From contig JAIXMP010000061.1 of NCBI GenBank assembly GCA_025677815.1, positions 62,001 to 126,000 on the forward strand: DNA of 64,000 nt. The letters run 5' to 3'. The position numbers and the translations under genes were made by a program. The notes beneath the pieces were generated by a model that saw only the letters and a list, made by a program, of their open reading frames with translations, was not told the origin of the DNA and did not search any database. Below are positions 36,391-50,102 of the stretch, in pieces. The first letter of the stretch is position 1. Each line of letters begins with the position of its first letter. Origin of the DNA: Phascolomyces articulosus (taxonomy: Eukaryota; Mucoromycota; Mucoromycetes; Mucorales; Lichtheimiaceae).

Positions 36391-38450
36391 CGGGTGCCCA
36401 CGACATATAACTTCCATATATATACTCTGCGACACGCCATGCCAAAGACATCAAGATACATTATATGAATTCATATGAAATACTCACAAAAGTAGTATGT
36501 TCATATATAAATGTAAACACTATTCAAAAACTAAGATAATCATCACTTATTTCTATATACCACTTCAATATTTCATAGCAATAATGATAAAAAAAAAGGC
36601 TCTTATATATACAAAATGATATAACAACAAAAAAAATGATTGAAAAGGTACAATCAGGTCTATACATAAAGCATCGTTACATTGTTGCACTTTATTTTAT
36701 CACTGTATTACCGTGTTTACGTATGGTTGCGACCAAAAAAAAAAAAACCTGGAAAATAAATCGACGCTACTTCATGCAGCAAGACCTTTCGTAACCAAGT
36801 GAAACGAATTGTGTCGCTTCTTTTTTGACATTCACTCCATTTAATTTAATACCTCTATTATCATGAGCACATTGACATAACATCCGTAGATCTATGGTTT
36901 ATAGTGGATTTTTAATATAATATATAAAGACCACTTTTTTTTTGGCTCTCTGATTTTCAACAAGTACACCTACAATGGATTATTCCAAAACCTTGGTGGG
37001 TGATCAGTTCCTTCACCACTAGCCCAAACGAAGGAATACTGAGGATTTTGGTAAAATGCTATGCATTTTTAGCTACAAGCTGCTGGCAATGCCGTGTGAA
37101 ATTATAGCGTGTGCCTTTTTTTTTTTCTTTTTCTTTTTGTTTATAGAGATTCTAGTGATTAAGTTCAATTGATTCATGTTCACGATATTCAAGTATTCCG
37201 GATCACCCGAGTCTTTCAAATATTTCATGTCTTCGTGTCTTTCAAGACTTACAAGTACTTAGCATCTATCAGGACCTCCCTGTGCTTCAAGATATTCAAG
37301 GTTTTGCTTCTTAAATTAAAACAACATTTGGGTCGGCATCTTTCGACATAGCTAGGTTGATTGGCTGTTTTGTCAATCGACTGAGGGATAAAACGGGTTT
37401 CTTCTTTTTAATAAACACAAAACATATAAGAAAGATTGCTTCATTGCGTATTTTAAAGCGTTTGATATTAATAGTTTAGTTTCTTCATGCTAAAAGTTTT
37501 TCGCTTAACTGTTTATTTCATTTTAAAGAATCTTTTTACATCATCTGGTTCGGAATACTTCCGAGTACACAGACCGTGATAATAAAATCTTAAAAGTTGT
37601 ATGTGTATGTGTTGTTACGTATTTCTCTTCTTTAAAATTGATCGGTTATTTAATTACGTATGAACAATGAACTTGGCCATGAGAGACTATAATCAATGAT
37701 AAACTTTATTACGAGAAACAGAATGAACAAAAATTATATATCTATTTTACACTATTGGCATCATGGTATATTTTCGAGTGTTGTGTCCCGAAGCAAATCT
37801 ATGGGAAATGTATATTATGTCTAAAATAAAAGCTTAACTAATAAAAGGAGAGTATTGTAATATTAAAAATGGTGGTTTATTTCCTACATGTTGATAATAT
37901 GTTGTAAAATGGGCGTATTTCTGCATATTAACATAAAATACTGGAGCCTATATTTATAGACACTGAAAAAGAATGAATAAGTAGTTTAAAGTGTTATTTT
38001 TCATACAAAAGAAGATAATCAGAAAGGCTGCGTAAATGAACAGACTTTACAACCATATTTTTGGCATCAACCAATTTGGAGGTACATATATTGTATAGAC
38101 ACACAGAAGGAACAACTTATTTATGAAAGCTTCCCTGAAAAAATCCGTTTGTGAGACTTGTTGGTACACAAACTAATTAGAACGTATTGATGAACGTGAA
38201 AATATCTTGCCGTTCTTAATATGATCAACCCGTAGATCATCTATATAAACAAAGGCGGAAAAGCATACTACAAAGATGTTGTAAAATATCCTATCGCATG
38301 ATAAGAAGAAGCCCTGATTAAAAATAATTATCATTAGTACGTAAGTAGATGCTTTGCTTCATTGGTATAATATGTTGTTTTATATGTTTTGTAGAAAATA
38401 AAAGAATATAACTACTTGATTTTAATTAGTATATTGGTCACAATTGGGTA
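36391..38450. other. Intergenic, no supported gene
   Basis: About 2 kb with no supported gene. It lies between the pseudogene copy and the third F-box remnant, and may hold further decayed duplicated DNA that cannot be aligned by eye. Confidence 0.5.
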
Positions 38451-40680
38451 ATAATTTGAATAGATTGATTGATTAGAAAAACAAATACTAAAATTAGTTG
38501 AAGGTATCAATCGACATCACATTTATTTTCTTGAGGGATTAACAAGTATGATAATTATGCTCATGGTCTTGCCTGTCAAGGCAATAATAAACTGGGATGT
38601 CAAATTGCAAAAGTAATGACTGATTTGGCTCCCTACGTAGCAGATGGATATCCTCGTCTTGTATTCATTTATTCCATGTATGGCCGACAACAGGATGATA
38701 TCGAGGTATTCGAAGAAGGATTGGTTAGATTATTAGCAATGATGACGAAAATTAGTAGTAGTAATAGTAGTGAACAACAACAAGAAGTGGAAAGTTATTA
38801 GCTGGGAAAGCCATGGCAGAACAGCAGCAAAATACACGCGGTGGTTTTATTACGGTACTCCCTATTGAATCAACCTATAATATCATTAAACGATTACCCC
38901 AATCGTTCAGAAAAACTTGTTTGATGGTTTGAAAAGAATGGCATGAACGTGTTCAGGAGTGTCCCAATGCGTGGAAAAAGTTAATCATTGATTATCATTC
39001 ACTTGTGTGTGTATTCCATTATTACTTGTCAACAATAGCAAAAACAATGATAACAGTAAAAATGATTAGCATGGTTCAATAATACGCTACACCCAGCATG
39101 TGACATTGAATAGCTGTCATATCACTCTTTGTACGCGATATTTTCAAAGCTTGAAGAATAATCGTTTTAGCAATATCAAGTCATTAAAAATAAAAGGTAA
39201 ACTGGTATAATATTCTGTTTATCTATGAGTATACGAACAGTAAGCCCATGATTTTTTATTATTATAATGAATGTTATGATGAAAATGGGTAATATATATA
39301 TATATATATAATATTAGACTGTAGTTTTGCTGAAACACGAACTAACATCACCCTCTTTTCAACGGCGTTATCAAATATTAGAGACACATTAACAAGTCTA
39401 GAAATTAATATCGGTAACAATGCGAGTACAATTCATTTATCAGAAATCCTTTTGTCCTGTGATATATTACTTTACCTGATCTATATCACTGTCATCTCCA
39501 TTGAATCAACATTCGGGGATTTTTCTATTGTGGAGGACAATCATCCATTGTGGAATCTTCAAATCCGTGCCACCTCGATTCGTGGGCAAGATACGGATAG
39601 AACCTATACTCAAAAAATGTCAACAGTTACGCTGATTGGCGGTTGATGGTGGTGAAGCATCCGTTTTTGAATCCATTCTCCAGTTTGGAAATTTAGGGGT
39701 TTAATCACTCATTGGAAGGAGTTATTCTGCCCTTAGTATTACCCTCCAAAGGATGTGATGATTATCATGATAGTAGCTGTAACAAGCATGCTATTGTTCC
39801 ACAGCATCAACAACAAAGAGGATTAGAAAGGATTTACACAAGCAATGGTGGAGTGGCTATTCCATTTTCAGCCATTTTCCCACTTGTTCACAAACATCAA
39901 AAAACATTACGGATTATTTTGCATGTATTTCAGATCTATCACCAATAACACAGCAGAAGCAATGCGCTACGACGTGCCTGGAGGATGAAATTGAATTAAC
40001 GAAGGTTACTATGGTTACACACATCTAAAATACAACCCCTTTCTCATCTAAGCGTTTCCTCTGTATTTGATATGGAAGTTGGTAGATCTTATTCTCAACT
40101 TGCCTCAACCACTAAAACATTCGGTATCTGTTGTACACGGGGAGATTCGATGAATTTACAACTGGTTCGTTTATTTGATTATTATACGACTATTGGTATT
40201 CAACAACAACAATAACAACAACAGTCGGCATCATCTTACTGGCGACCCATCATGTTTAGTGATTGTAATAAAATGATGGATCGTGTGCTTTAGTCACTGG
40301 TCAATATCAACACATTGAACGCTCTGGCACTCCTGAATGTCCCAAAATCACCTCGCAAGGTCTTTTGCATTTTATCACAACTTTTTCCGGCACATTGAGG
40401 CGTATTCGACTTTCTGAACTCCAGAATGTGGCGGATTTTATTATCTACTCCTTGGGTGATATGGGAACCTTGTATTAGGTTGAATTGGAAAAATTACCCA
40501 ATATCATAGATCACAGTATTACCGGATTCGCTGATAAGAAAAAAATAGGCAACGACGATCCATGTCAGATAAAATCATCATTTTAAGTGTCCCCATGTAA
40601 CAACTGCATGTATACAGATAATCAGGCTAAAATTAAAGTGTTGTGAACGTATGTTGATTAAAAAATAAATTCTTGAAGTA
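38450..40680 (+). pseudogene. Decayed F-box/LRR gene, clearest copy
   Basis: Plus-strand remnant. A TPR-like N-terminal piece (38540-38800, with NYAHGLACQGNNKLGCQIAK, then VTDLAPYVADGYPRL-like and YSMYGRQQDDIEVFEEGLVR) precedes a legible F-box at about 38865-38990: LPIESTYNIIKRLPQSFRK then TCLMV, one in-frame stop where Cys is expected, KEWHERV and CPNAWKKL. LRR-like pieces follow (LNSCHITLCTRYFQSLKNN; NIKSLKI; LNALALLNVPK; LRRIRLSELQNVADF) with several stops and frame changes to about 40600. F-box proteins are substrate adaptors of SCF ubiquitin ligases. This copy is too broken to work. Confidence 0.65.
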
Positions 40681-40689
40681 CTGTTTCCT

Positions 40690-41032
40690 TTTCTTTTTGC
40701 AACTCTTGCTTTTTGTACTATACGTTCTTTATGAAGTAAGATCGACCTTCTTTATACTATAAATATATTATTTAAAAAAACACCAGCCACTACTTTATAA
40801 TAAAAATAACACAACGACAACAAAACTAAGGGTAAAACTATCCCAGTTGATAAGGAAATAAGGTGGGAGAGAGTGAGAGAGGAAAAAGAGGTTTGAAATA
40901 ATTCAAGAGAGAAAGTCTTCTTTTTTGAGTGGTTTAAATGGGATAGTAGTTAAAATGAAGGAAAAGAAAAGGTATTCTTTATATAAAATATATTAAAAGT
41001 TGTAATGATTGATGTTAAGAAAAGGCAAAAAC
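40690..41032. other. 3' flank of the TBC gene (source of the duplication)
   Basis: Non-coding. From 40777 onward it is shared with 35277 onward, so the duplication breakpoint lies here, next to a short A-run. Confidence 0.6.
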
Positions 41033-44000
41033 TTAATTCTCATCATCGTCTCCATATTCTTTGAGTAACCTATCTACTTCTTCTAATACGTCACCATCTT
41101 CTTCATCGTCTTCGTCGTTGCTATCTTCATCATCACTATCATTTGAATGAGATTTGGTGAATTGTGCCAAATCGTCATCATCTTCCTTGTTCTTTTCTTC
41201 CTTAGATTCAGTAGATTGTACTTGTTGCGACTCATTCTTCTTGTTACCATTCAATGTTGTGCTATTGACAGTAATATCATCCGAATCCGTTTTAGTGGTA
41301 TTGCTGGGACTTGGGGTGGATGCAACGGAAGTCATAGTGGATGATTGTTCTGTATGGCTCTTTTGTTGATCATTTTTAGTAATTTGAGAGGATATAGATG
41401 CTGATGTGTTAGAAGCTGAGCTGGTACTTGCAGTTGTGGTTGTTGTAACAGTGGTAGTACTACTTGGTGTAGAAGACAGAATCTTGGGTCGATTATTAGC
41501 GAATTTGACACCAGTGGCGAATAGACTATCAAAGATTTCTCTACCAAGACTACGTTGTTTTTCAACTGCTTTTTCAACCAATTGGAATGAATTGGAAAAC
41601 TCTTGCTCAAAAAAGTTTTCAAGCACTTCATCCGCCAAGACAAGCATTCTATCCATTTTTTTTATTGTTATAATCGCGTTAGTATTATGATGAATCAGTG
41701 ATTTACGCCCAAGTCATGCATTGGCACCACACTGAGAACCGTCAAAAGAATCATTTTTACCTTAGTGATGCAAGTGAAAGGAACTTTTCTTGTGAGCCTT
41801 CTTCTTTGACTTCAGAATATTCAAACGCATTACGTAAAAAGGTAGATACAGCATTCAAATGATTACCATCATCTTGATCCGGTGTATCACGGAATATCCA
41901 TAATAATGTTTCTGAAAACTGTAATAATTCATCTCGATTCAAATAATCATCCTTATCCACATCGTGTAATTCAAAGAATAATGAGATTTGATCATTGTGG
42001 TTGCCTTTAATAATAGAACCTAGGCCAATCATAGCATCCTATTTTTTTTTTTTTTTTGGAGGGTTAGCTGAACACGTTTCATATGCTTTTTTTTTGTTTG
42101 ACTGCATACCTGAAGATTTACACTGCCTTGTTCACCACGATCAAACTTCTTAAATAAGCGCACCATAAATGTTTTACCCACTTTGGATTGTCGTTCATCT
42201 TGATCGTTGCCAGTAACATGATGATGGTTGTTATCCGAACGAGAAAATTGGGCCCATGAAGCCAAAGAACCAATGAATTTTTCGAATTCGGAATAATCCA
42301 TTCGATCCCCTTTGGTTTGTTGTTGCTGTTGTTGCTTTTGTCGATAATATAAGACATTATAAAACTTGTCATATAAAATACCCATTTCTTCTTTTGAAAA
42401 TCCGGCTGTATCATCGATATTTCGAATCGTCGATCGTTTGGCAAAGGATTCAATACCTGCTACCACTTTTAACTGATGTGTTTGTCGAAGTTCTCGAATT
42501 TTTTCGTCACTGATACTACTGAATTCTCGATAAGCAACCAGTAATAACTCGTTGAATTTCTAAATACCATATTGATTAAAGATAATTAGTTTAGTGTTTG
42601 ATATAGATCATCTCCCCTCTCAGTTTCTTGTTTTTATTATCCCTTACTGTTAGTGTGCGTGCTTTCACGTTTTCTGAATCGGGATATAATGGTTCGTGTA
42701 ATGAGTTGAAGTATTTTTTAAGTACATTAATAAAGGCACCATCGTCAGATGTCTTCATCAGATCATCGCCATTGATCTTGAGAATTGCTATAAGATTATT
42801 AGTACTGTTGGGTTAGTATCTATGATAACCGGATCCATCTATCGATCGACGACAACATTACCTAATCTATTATTATGCAAATGTTTTAAAATAAAGTTTA
42901 CAATTGATTCATATAAAACTCAAAATCACATCAGCATCCATCTCAAAAGCAAAATTTGACGTACCCAATCTGGAACAAGATCTTGGGACCATCCATAAAG
43001 AAACAATCAAGAACTCGAAAAGCAAATAGCAGGGGCATTGAATTGATATAAAGACTTAAAAACCAGGGCAAACAAGCAACCGATAATTGTATATCCTTCT
43101 TTTTGAAATGATTAAATAATACAGGCATGGTGCTTTCCAACAAATGTTCAAAAATGATTTGATCTAATAAGGCGCCATACATGGATGTGCTGTAATAACC
43201 AGGTAACATATCATCACAAAGCACACTTAGTGTAAAGAAGGCTTGTTCTTCACTCATATATCTATTATGCATATATAAGAAAATCATTTCATGAGAATTA
43301 CTTCTTGATCATATATACCCATATCACACAAAAAACTTACATCAAAATAGCTGAAGTGACAATATTCATGGCTTGACAATAACCCAATTCAGGATCTTTC
43401 CAAGAATAAGCACTCAATACTCTCCGTAAACTATCTATTCCTTGCGGTGTTTGATATGCAGAATATTCAGGCAAAGATCTATTTTTTTTTTTTGGTACCA
43501 ATTATTTTTTTTTTATCATTCAACCCGCAATAAACAGAAACCCAGTAAAAAGAATCTCTCAGTTTTAGTTTTTTCATGACTGGAATCATCAGAACATCTC
43601 CATTGACAATATATATATATATATATATATAACCCATTCCACACGCACTCTAAAGTTGTCATTTTCTTTACCTATTCAAATCCTTTTCAATTTCTTCTAA
43701 ACTTAATGAAGTCTTGTCTTTATTTTCTTCGAGAATTCTATGATATAATCCTTGATTCATGAATCGTTGATGGATAGAACCAGAACATGTTTCCCATATT
43801 TCACCGCGTAAACGATTGGGTAGACCCACACGGACCAATCGACCAAATTGTGCCGTTTTGACAATGGTTAAATTTCTTCCATATTCTATAACAGATAGAT
43901 TGATACATACATCGGTTAAATTATTTAACCAAAACATTCAACATCCTCCTCTTCTCTTTACCATTGAAATATTTTTTCCATAATTTCATCTTGCTTTTAT

Positions 44001-46337
44001 CTTTTAATTTCTTTGGATCACCAGGGAAACCAAAAGTAAGACCAAGACCACCAGGAGATTGATCAATTTCTTCATTCGTCTTATCAGCTACTACAAGTTC
44101 AGATGGACATGTTGTCAAGAATTTCTTGAGCATCTTCATATATTTGATTTGTTTACGAAGATTGGCTGTTAATCGATTCGAAAATTCTTCGTATTGTTGT
44201 TTGGTACTATAAAAATCAAACCCATAGGAAAAATAAATTGATTTTCCAGTAACATTTTCATTACTTCCTCTCCTTTTTCTTATTTTCATTTATCACTGTA
44301 ACAAAGATAGGTCATACTTACACGCTGAGGTGGAATTGAGTATGTGCCTGATGCCAATTGACAAACTTGATAGAGAAAGGGTGAATTTTATCATTTAATT
44401 TTTCAACACGACGAATGGTATAAAGTGGAATAACGGCTTCGTAATATTGACCTCTGTCCGTGGAACTAAATGTCAAAAATGCTTCCGATAAACACATACG
44501 ACCCTGGATCCGTTTTTCTTCCCCTTCTTCAGATTCAATAAAATGGGCTGCGCTGACATTCATGCAAAGCTGTTCTGTGGAAGGTAATCGGAAACGGGCA
44601 CGGAATCGTTCGTCTCGTTTTTGTGCTGCCAAATCCATTTTTAAAGGTTGCATCATTTTACGAATTTCTGCAGCAGGTAACGCTGTGCTACCTCTGTTGG
44701 ATGATCTTTCACCGCTTGTATTCAAAGAATCTTTATCACTGGTTGAATCAATATCACTATCACGAATATCAATTGAAATATCACCTCCAGGAGATTGTTC
44801 TAAGGCTGTACTTTTCAGTACGCGTTGCATGGCAAGACCTGTCAATTGAACAAGTATATCATATACCTATATTCAAAATATTGATATAAACAAGTCAATT
44901 ATTAGGGTGTGTTTTTCATCATGAAAAAAAATGTCCATGCTCAAAAGTGGAAATGATCACAAGGATCTTTTGTATTTCCATCCACCTCCCCCCCCCTCTT
45001 TTTTTAACCTACCTGATCTCGTTTAAATAAATTGGAGAAAAAATGCTGAACAAAAAGATAAAATAGAAAAAAGCTCGTCAGCCTCATAATCTTTTTTATA
45101 CTGAATCTTCTTTTTTCCCATACGCCTCTTTTAACTCTCCCTTTCTTTTTCTTTACCTCAGTCTTATCTTTCATGACCAATTTAATAGCGTCCGAAAATA
45201 CACCTCTTTTTGATTTTTCTTTTCGAATATCTTGAACAGCCTTTAATTCTACAAGTAATTTGGTTTCGTATCCCAACAAATAAGAATAAAATGCAACATA
45301 GTTCTCGCTAATATAAAGCCACCCTTGGCTTGTAAATCGATTGGTATAATATGCGCATGAATAATCTAAAATTAAATCAATTTCTTAATATCTTACACAC
45401 CATTATCATTAAAACTCTCACCCTCCATCCCACTTCTTCCATATTCTTCTTACAGTTTACAAGACGTTCAGTCACAGGAACATTAAATGTTTGACGAAAA
45501 CTTCGTGATGCAGTTCGAACTTTTTCATCCGTCGAGATTTCATCCGTTCCAGCATCTAAATATTAATATGTGTATATATGTGAGTTTTTATGCATGAACG
45601 ATGACCCCTCCTCTTCTTGTTCTATAAAACCATTTATCCACTTCCCTCTCTCTCATCCCATATGCTATTACATTACCTCTTCGAGTGACAATCGAATTAA
45701 TCTTTGTGGCAACAAATTCTTCTTTTTCATTGTCTTCCAAAACAGCCAACGGAGGAAGTAAATTGGCTTCATAATAATAATAATAATAATAATATTTATA
45801 ATATATCATCAAGTTAATATATAATGATTTGTTCCAGAACTTTAAAATAATACGGTCCTTGAATAATATAGAAATATATTTATATGCATAACAAAAAAGT
45901 ATTATTATACCTTCGATCCAACGCCAGGCTAGATCCGTTTGTTTCTCAGTTTCACCCACGGCTATTTGAAGACAAGTACCATTGGTACTTCGGTAAAGAA
46001 TACGATAAGGTGATTGCTTGGTATCAAGTCTATAGTTTATACCCAAATGTCAATGGAAACAATAAGACACTTTCTTTTTTTTTATTTCATTTCTATATGC
46101 ATTTATTTATTTCCTCTTTCCATCCAATCCAGTAGCAAGCGAATAAAAAAAAACTAATTACACATTTTGAACTGTGCCCAGCACATTGCGCATAATAGAA
46201 CTTCTGCGTGTTTTTATCCGTTGTAATAAAAAATGGTTATTCTCTTGTAAAGTTTCCCAAAATGGGCTAATAAAAGACTCGACATGGGTCGGGAGCGTGA
46301 ATATATTAAAAGCTGGATCGGTAGACGGATTGCTCAT
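41033..46337 (-). CDS. TBC-domain Rab GAP with GRAM and EF-hand domains (Gyp2/Mdr1, TBC1D8/9-like)
   Basis: Stimulates GTP hydrolysis by Rab/Ypt proteins in vesicle traffic. Fifteen exons are inferred: 46337-46162, 46029-45911, 45766-45677, 45555-45454, 45365-45157, 45045-45013, 44866-44322, 44206-43962, 43885-43672, 43478-43341, 43261-42965, 42804-42648, 42559-42110, 42038-41761 and 41648-41033, giving about 1222 aa with exact phase closure. A GRAM domain lies at about 163-232 ([20 protein letters not shown]) and a second at about 345-424 ([14 protein letters not shown]). The TBC domain is at about 520-725: [14 protein letters not shown], the arginine-finger motif IEKDLNR, the glutamine-finger GYCQAMN, and the CxPWFLSLY segment. 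All catalytic residues are present. An EF-hand follows ([12 protein letters not shown], about 950-961). The last exon is a Ser/Thr-rich and acidic tail. Exon 6 is only 33 nt. The 3' end is duplicated as a pseudogene at 35277-36390. Confidence 0.94.
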
Positions 46338-49300
46338 GGTTGCATTCTATCTTGAAAAGAATATAGAACAAAAAAAAAAGAAAAAAAGAAAGATATATAT
46401 GAAGTTTATATATAAAGTGGGTAAAAAAGAGAAAGGGAAAAGAAAAAAGCAAGGAGAGAAAGTTGAAGCTGCTAAAATAAAATATATAGACGACACTTGT
46501 CTAGTACCAGTGTAACTTTGAACTGCTTTTTTTAAAAGGGAGAGAGACAAGAAATCACGCTCTGTTAATCTTGATTTGGAAAGTCGCTTTTTAAACGCCA
46601 GCAGTAAAAAAAAAAGTTCTATAGTCATGGACTCTTTGCCAAGCAATACTTCTATTGTTGTTAATTTTATCCATACCCAGTTGTGTTGATTTTTTATTTT
46701 GGAAATTAAAATATGTGATGTATCTGACATTATATTGACTTTCCTTGTTAGTTTCTCATTTTCAATCATTCTGTTTTAACATCTTCTCTTACTAGTACGT
46801 GATTGATGTTCTAATGGTTTTATACTGTTATTATTTTAAATAAGCATGTCTTCTTGTCAGTCAATCAATTATTGATTTACTATGCATGACAAGTTGTACA
46901 AAATAAAAGACAATTCAACCTGGAATACAATTAAGCACCACGTTTTCCCTTGCTGATCATTGAAAGGATGCCTTTCCAAAAGCAACAATAGATTTTTCTC
47001 TGTTGTAATCACTTTCAATGAGAAGTAATAAATGGTATCCAAATAACTCTTTGATTGGTACCTCCAACTGTTTATCTGAAGAAAAATATAGTATCCAATT
47101 GATACATGTGTAATAACACTACATTAAAAAGATGATATCAAATCACACTTCTTTCTACTAGCCAATGGAGTTGGCCATACACGATTTAGGAATACTCGGT
47201 TCAATCTTCATGTTACATGCTTTAATTATGAACATATGTAATTACAATTGTATACGATACTTCTAGGATTTCGTATCAATTTCGTATATAATCGAGATAG
47301 GTGCATGAATAGCTTATAATAATTTGTAAGAGACTCATCCGCATTTTATCACCGAAACTGTTTATTTGGATAAAAAACGACACCATTCCCTTGGTTTCTA
47401 TTATACAAATTTATCGATTTTTTTAGTTATTGTTTGTTTGACATAAATAAATAGATAAATAATCCTTTGAAATGGTAATGCTGCATACAATTATAATATT
47501 TTTTTGAAGATGAGCCAGGGGTAGGGGATAAAGTCCAGGGTTACCATTAGCAGTATCAAAGAATTTTTATAGTACATATTTTGAAAGACAAATAGTTCAA
47601 ACATATGCAATGCTGTTTTGAGCTAGGATGTTTACATAAAACAACACTCTTATTTTTTCTCCTTTCCAAAGTTACTCTGTTTCTATAAACAAAGCTGTCC
47701 GTTAAATGTCTCAAGCATAAAAAATAGTTGATGGCAACCTGTTTCAATGGTAAAATGTACACCAATAAAACAGAAAGTTACTACATATATATATATATAT
47801 ATATGGTAATAAGATTTTTATTTCTTTTTGATGATGTATCACTGTGCTACCAGCATTATATTTATATATTTACAACTGTTGGTTTCCGATTACATAATAC
47901 CGGTAGCAATAATTAATTACTACCATATAATCTTAATTCTTGGCTGAAAAAATGATAGACAGATAGCATGTTTTGAATACCTAAGCATGCTGTAAATATA
48001 ATGCATATGCACACGTTCGTAAACACTTGAAAAAACGTCATTCAGGGATCGAGGTCATACTAATAAATTATAATGTATACAGTACTATGATAATTGCTTG
48101 TGCTAATAAAATGAATATCATAGCTTTTCAACTTATATCAACTGATCACTACCTTTGTCAATCATTTCCAAATAACAACACTCAGCGATCTAACGATATG
48201 TAGTTTTTATCAAAAAATCAAATTTTGGTAATATGTATTTTTTACAAATAATTATATTACCTTTTAAATTTTGTGATGGATGATGTGGCGACAGGTTTAA
48301 TTGTTGTGTAGTTTGTTAAAGCTAAGCTATTTTTTTTTTGTGATCCATGTATGATCTAGCAAGGCAACATCAAAAGGATGCACGCAAAAAAAAAAGAGAT
48401 CCAAACCACCACTACGTCTTTATCTCTCTCATTACGACAAGATATGGATTTACGTGACATTATCTCAGCATTTGACGCCAAACCAAACAACCGTATCAAA
48501 AATAAGGAAATCCCTTGTGCGTTCCAAGATATCATTGCGCAGCTAACGAACATGGAAATTGCAAGATAGATCTCGTGTTATTCTCCTTGGAAATCATCTA
48601 TATTAAACAAAAGAGAGAGTATATATTATTTTACAGCCTATTTATCTTGGTAAAAGTATGGTTATTTTTTATATCAATATCTCATCACACAATATAATAT
48701 ATTTTGAAAAAAGAATCAGTAACTCAAATGCCGAAGTATAATATTTTATGGATCGGATTACTCACTTCAGAAACAAAATTAAACAGATTTGCTCTCCTGG
48801 GTGGAGTTGCTTCTTTAGTTGTTAATATCAAAAGTTTATTTCTCGAGCAAAAAACCGCCCCTGTACACTTTATATTTATACTTTTTCTTCTTTGATATGT
48901 GAATATAAATATATTTGTGTAATAATAAACCACTGGTTATTTGGAACTATTTTCTTTTTGTTTATAATGTAAATTATTTTTTTGGGGGAATTTTATTACA
49001 CATATATTGGAAAGAAAAAAAAAAACCAGGATAGATTCAAGAATTGATGAGGGCTATTATATAATATAAAGAGCAGTCCACAAAGGTAAATAGAATTAGT
49101 TGGTAAGACGAATTGTTGTATTAAACATATATGGACCATATTCTTGATTGGTTGAATTTATGCAAACCAATGGATTTATGTGTATTCCCCCTTTAGTGTT
49201 TTATATGCTGTGTAATAGAAGATTAAAAAAACATTATAATTGGATTTTATTAAGCACATTACTATTCAGAGGTAATTAGAATTAAATAGTAAAAAGTAAA

Positions 49301-49572
49301 AGTAATGATTTACTTTCTTCCCTTTTGTTATGCATAAAAAGTCAAATGGTACGGTGAGGACCAATTTTACGTATATGCATCAGCCACGTTTTATACTGTT
49401 GTATTATTAGCAGCAGGTTCATACGTTGTGATATATATTTTTAGAAGAAATGCTAAGCAGTGAGACAAACAGTGCGGTCAAATTTATTAATATAAAAAAC
49501 AAATAATAGTTATAGTACAAGTGTAGTGTTGTTTTACTAAATATAATACAGCAATGCTTACTACTGTAACTA
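46338..49572. other. Intergenic, no supported gene
   Basis: About 3.2 kb of AT-rich DNA. TA repeats occur (about 47784-47804). A few open frames (for example 48440-48566, with DLRDIISAFDAKPNNRIK) are not part of any family recognised here. The first few hundred bases are likely the TBC gene promoter. Confidence 0.5.
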
Positions 49573-50102
49573 CTACATGGCTTCACTAATAAAATAATAT
49601 CCTTCATCGTGACCTTTTGTATCCTCTCCTTGAGACATCACTTTTTTATGCTTGTTATTCACAATGGTAAACACGTGCGAAAATGCGGTTGCTGCCATGC
49701 CACTATTTAATCTTGGGTGGAAAGCTAATTGATACGTATTACCGGGAGGAAGTTCATCCCAAACTAAAAATTCGAATACTTGTTCGTCCTTGTAATCAAA
49801 ATCTTTCGCAATATAGCCAAGATTTTTTAACAAAAAGCCGCCTGTATCCACCAATTTAAGATCGGCTGAAGTAGAATTGCCTCCTTTCAGATAAATTTTG
49901 ACCTTGGTTCCTTTTTTTTAAAAAAAAAAAAACTTGTCATTAGAAAATTGTATATTCCCCATCATAGAAAATAAAAGATCATTTATGTACCAGTCTCCCA
50001 TTGTTCAAATTGAGTTGGTGCCATAAAATGAGTGGCCAGTGTAATAGCATTTAACATGCTTAAAAAGACGAGTAGCAGTGAAGTTGTAATAAAAGATCTC
50101 AT
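49573..50102 (-). CDS. Small secreted protein, function unknown
   Basis: Two exons are inferred: 50102-49991 and 49910-49573, joining in phase 1, giving 149 aa. Residues 1-23 form a clear signal peptide (MRSFITTSLLLVFLSMLNAI...), so the mature protein is predicted to be secreted or wall-associated. The mature part alternates hydrophobic and polar residues in a way that suggests a beta-sandwich: KVKIYLKGG, LKLVDTGGFLL, VFEFLVWDELPPGNTYQLAF, FSHVFTIVN. The phrases NTYQLAFHP and FTIVN are reminiscent of Kre9/KNH-type or Ser/Thr-rich wall-protein modules, but the match is weak and no family is assigned. No GPI signal is seen at the C terminus (GYYFISEAM). The acceptor for exon 2 sits after an A-run, so this splice is less certain. 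Confidence 0.7.

Noticed and set aside
46347..46769. 140-codon minus-strand frame upstream of the TBC gene
   Set aside because: Phe/Leu-rich translation of a pyrimidine tract in the promoter region; no family similarity.
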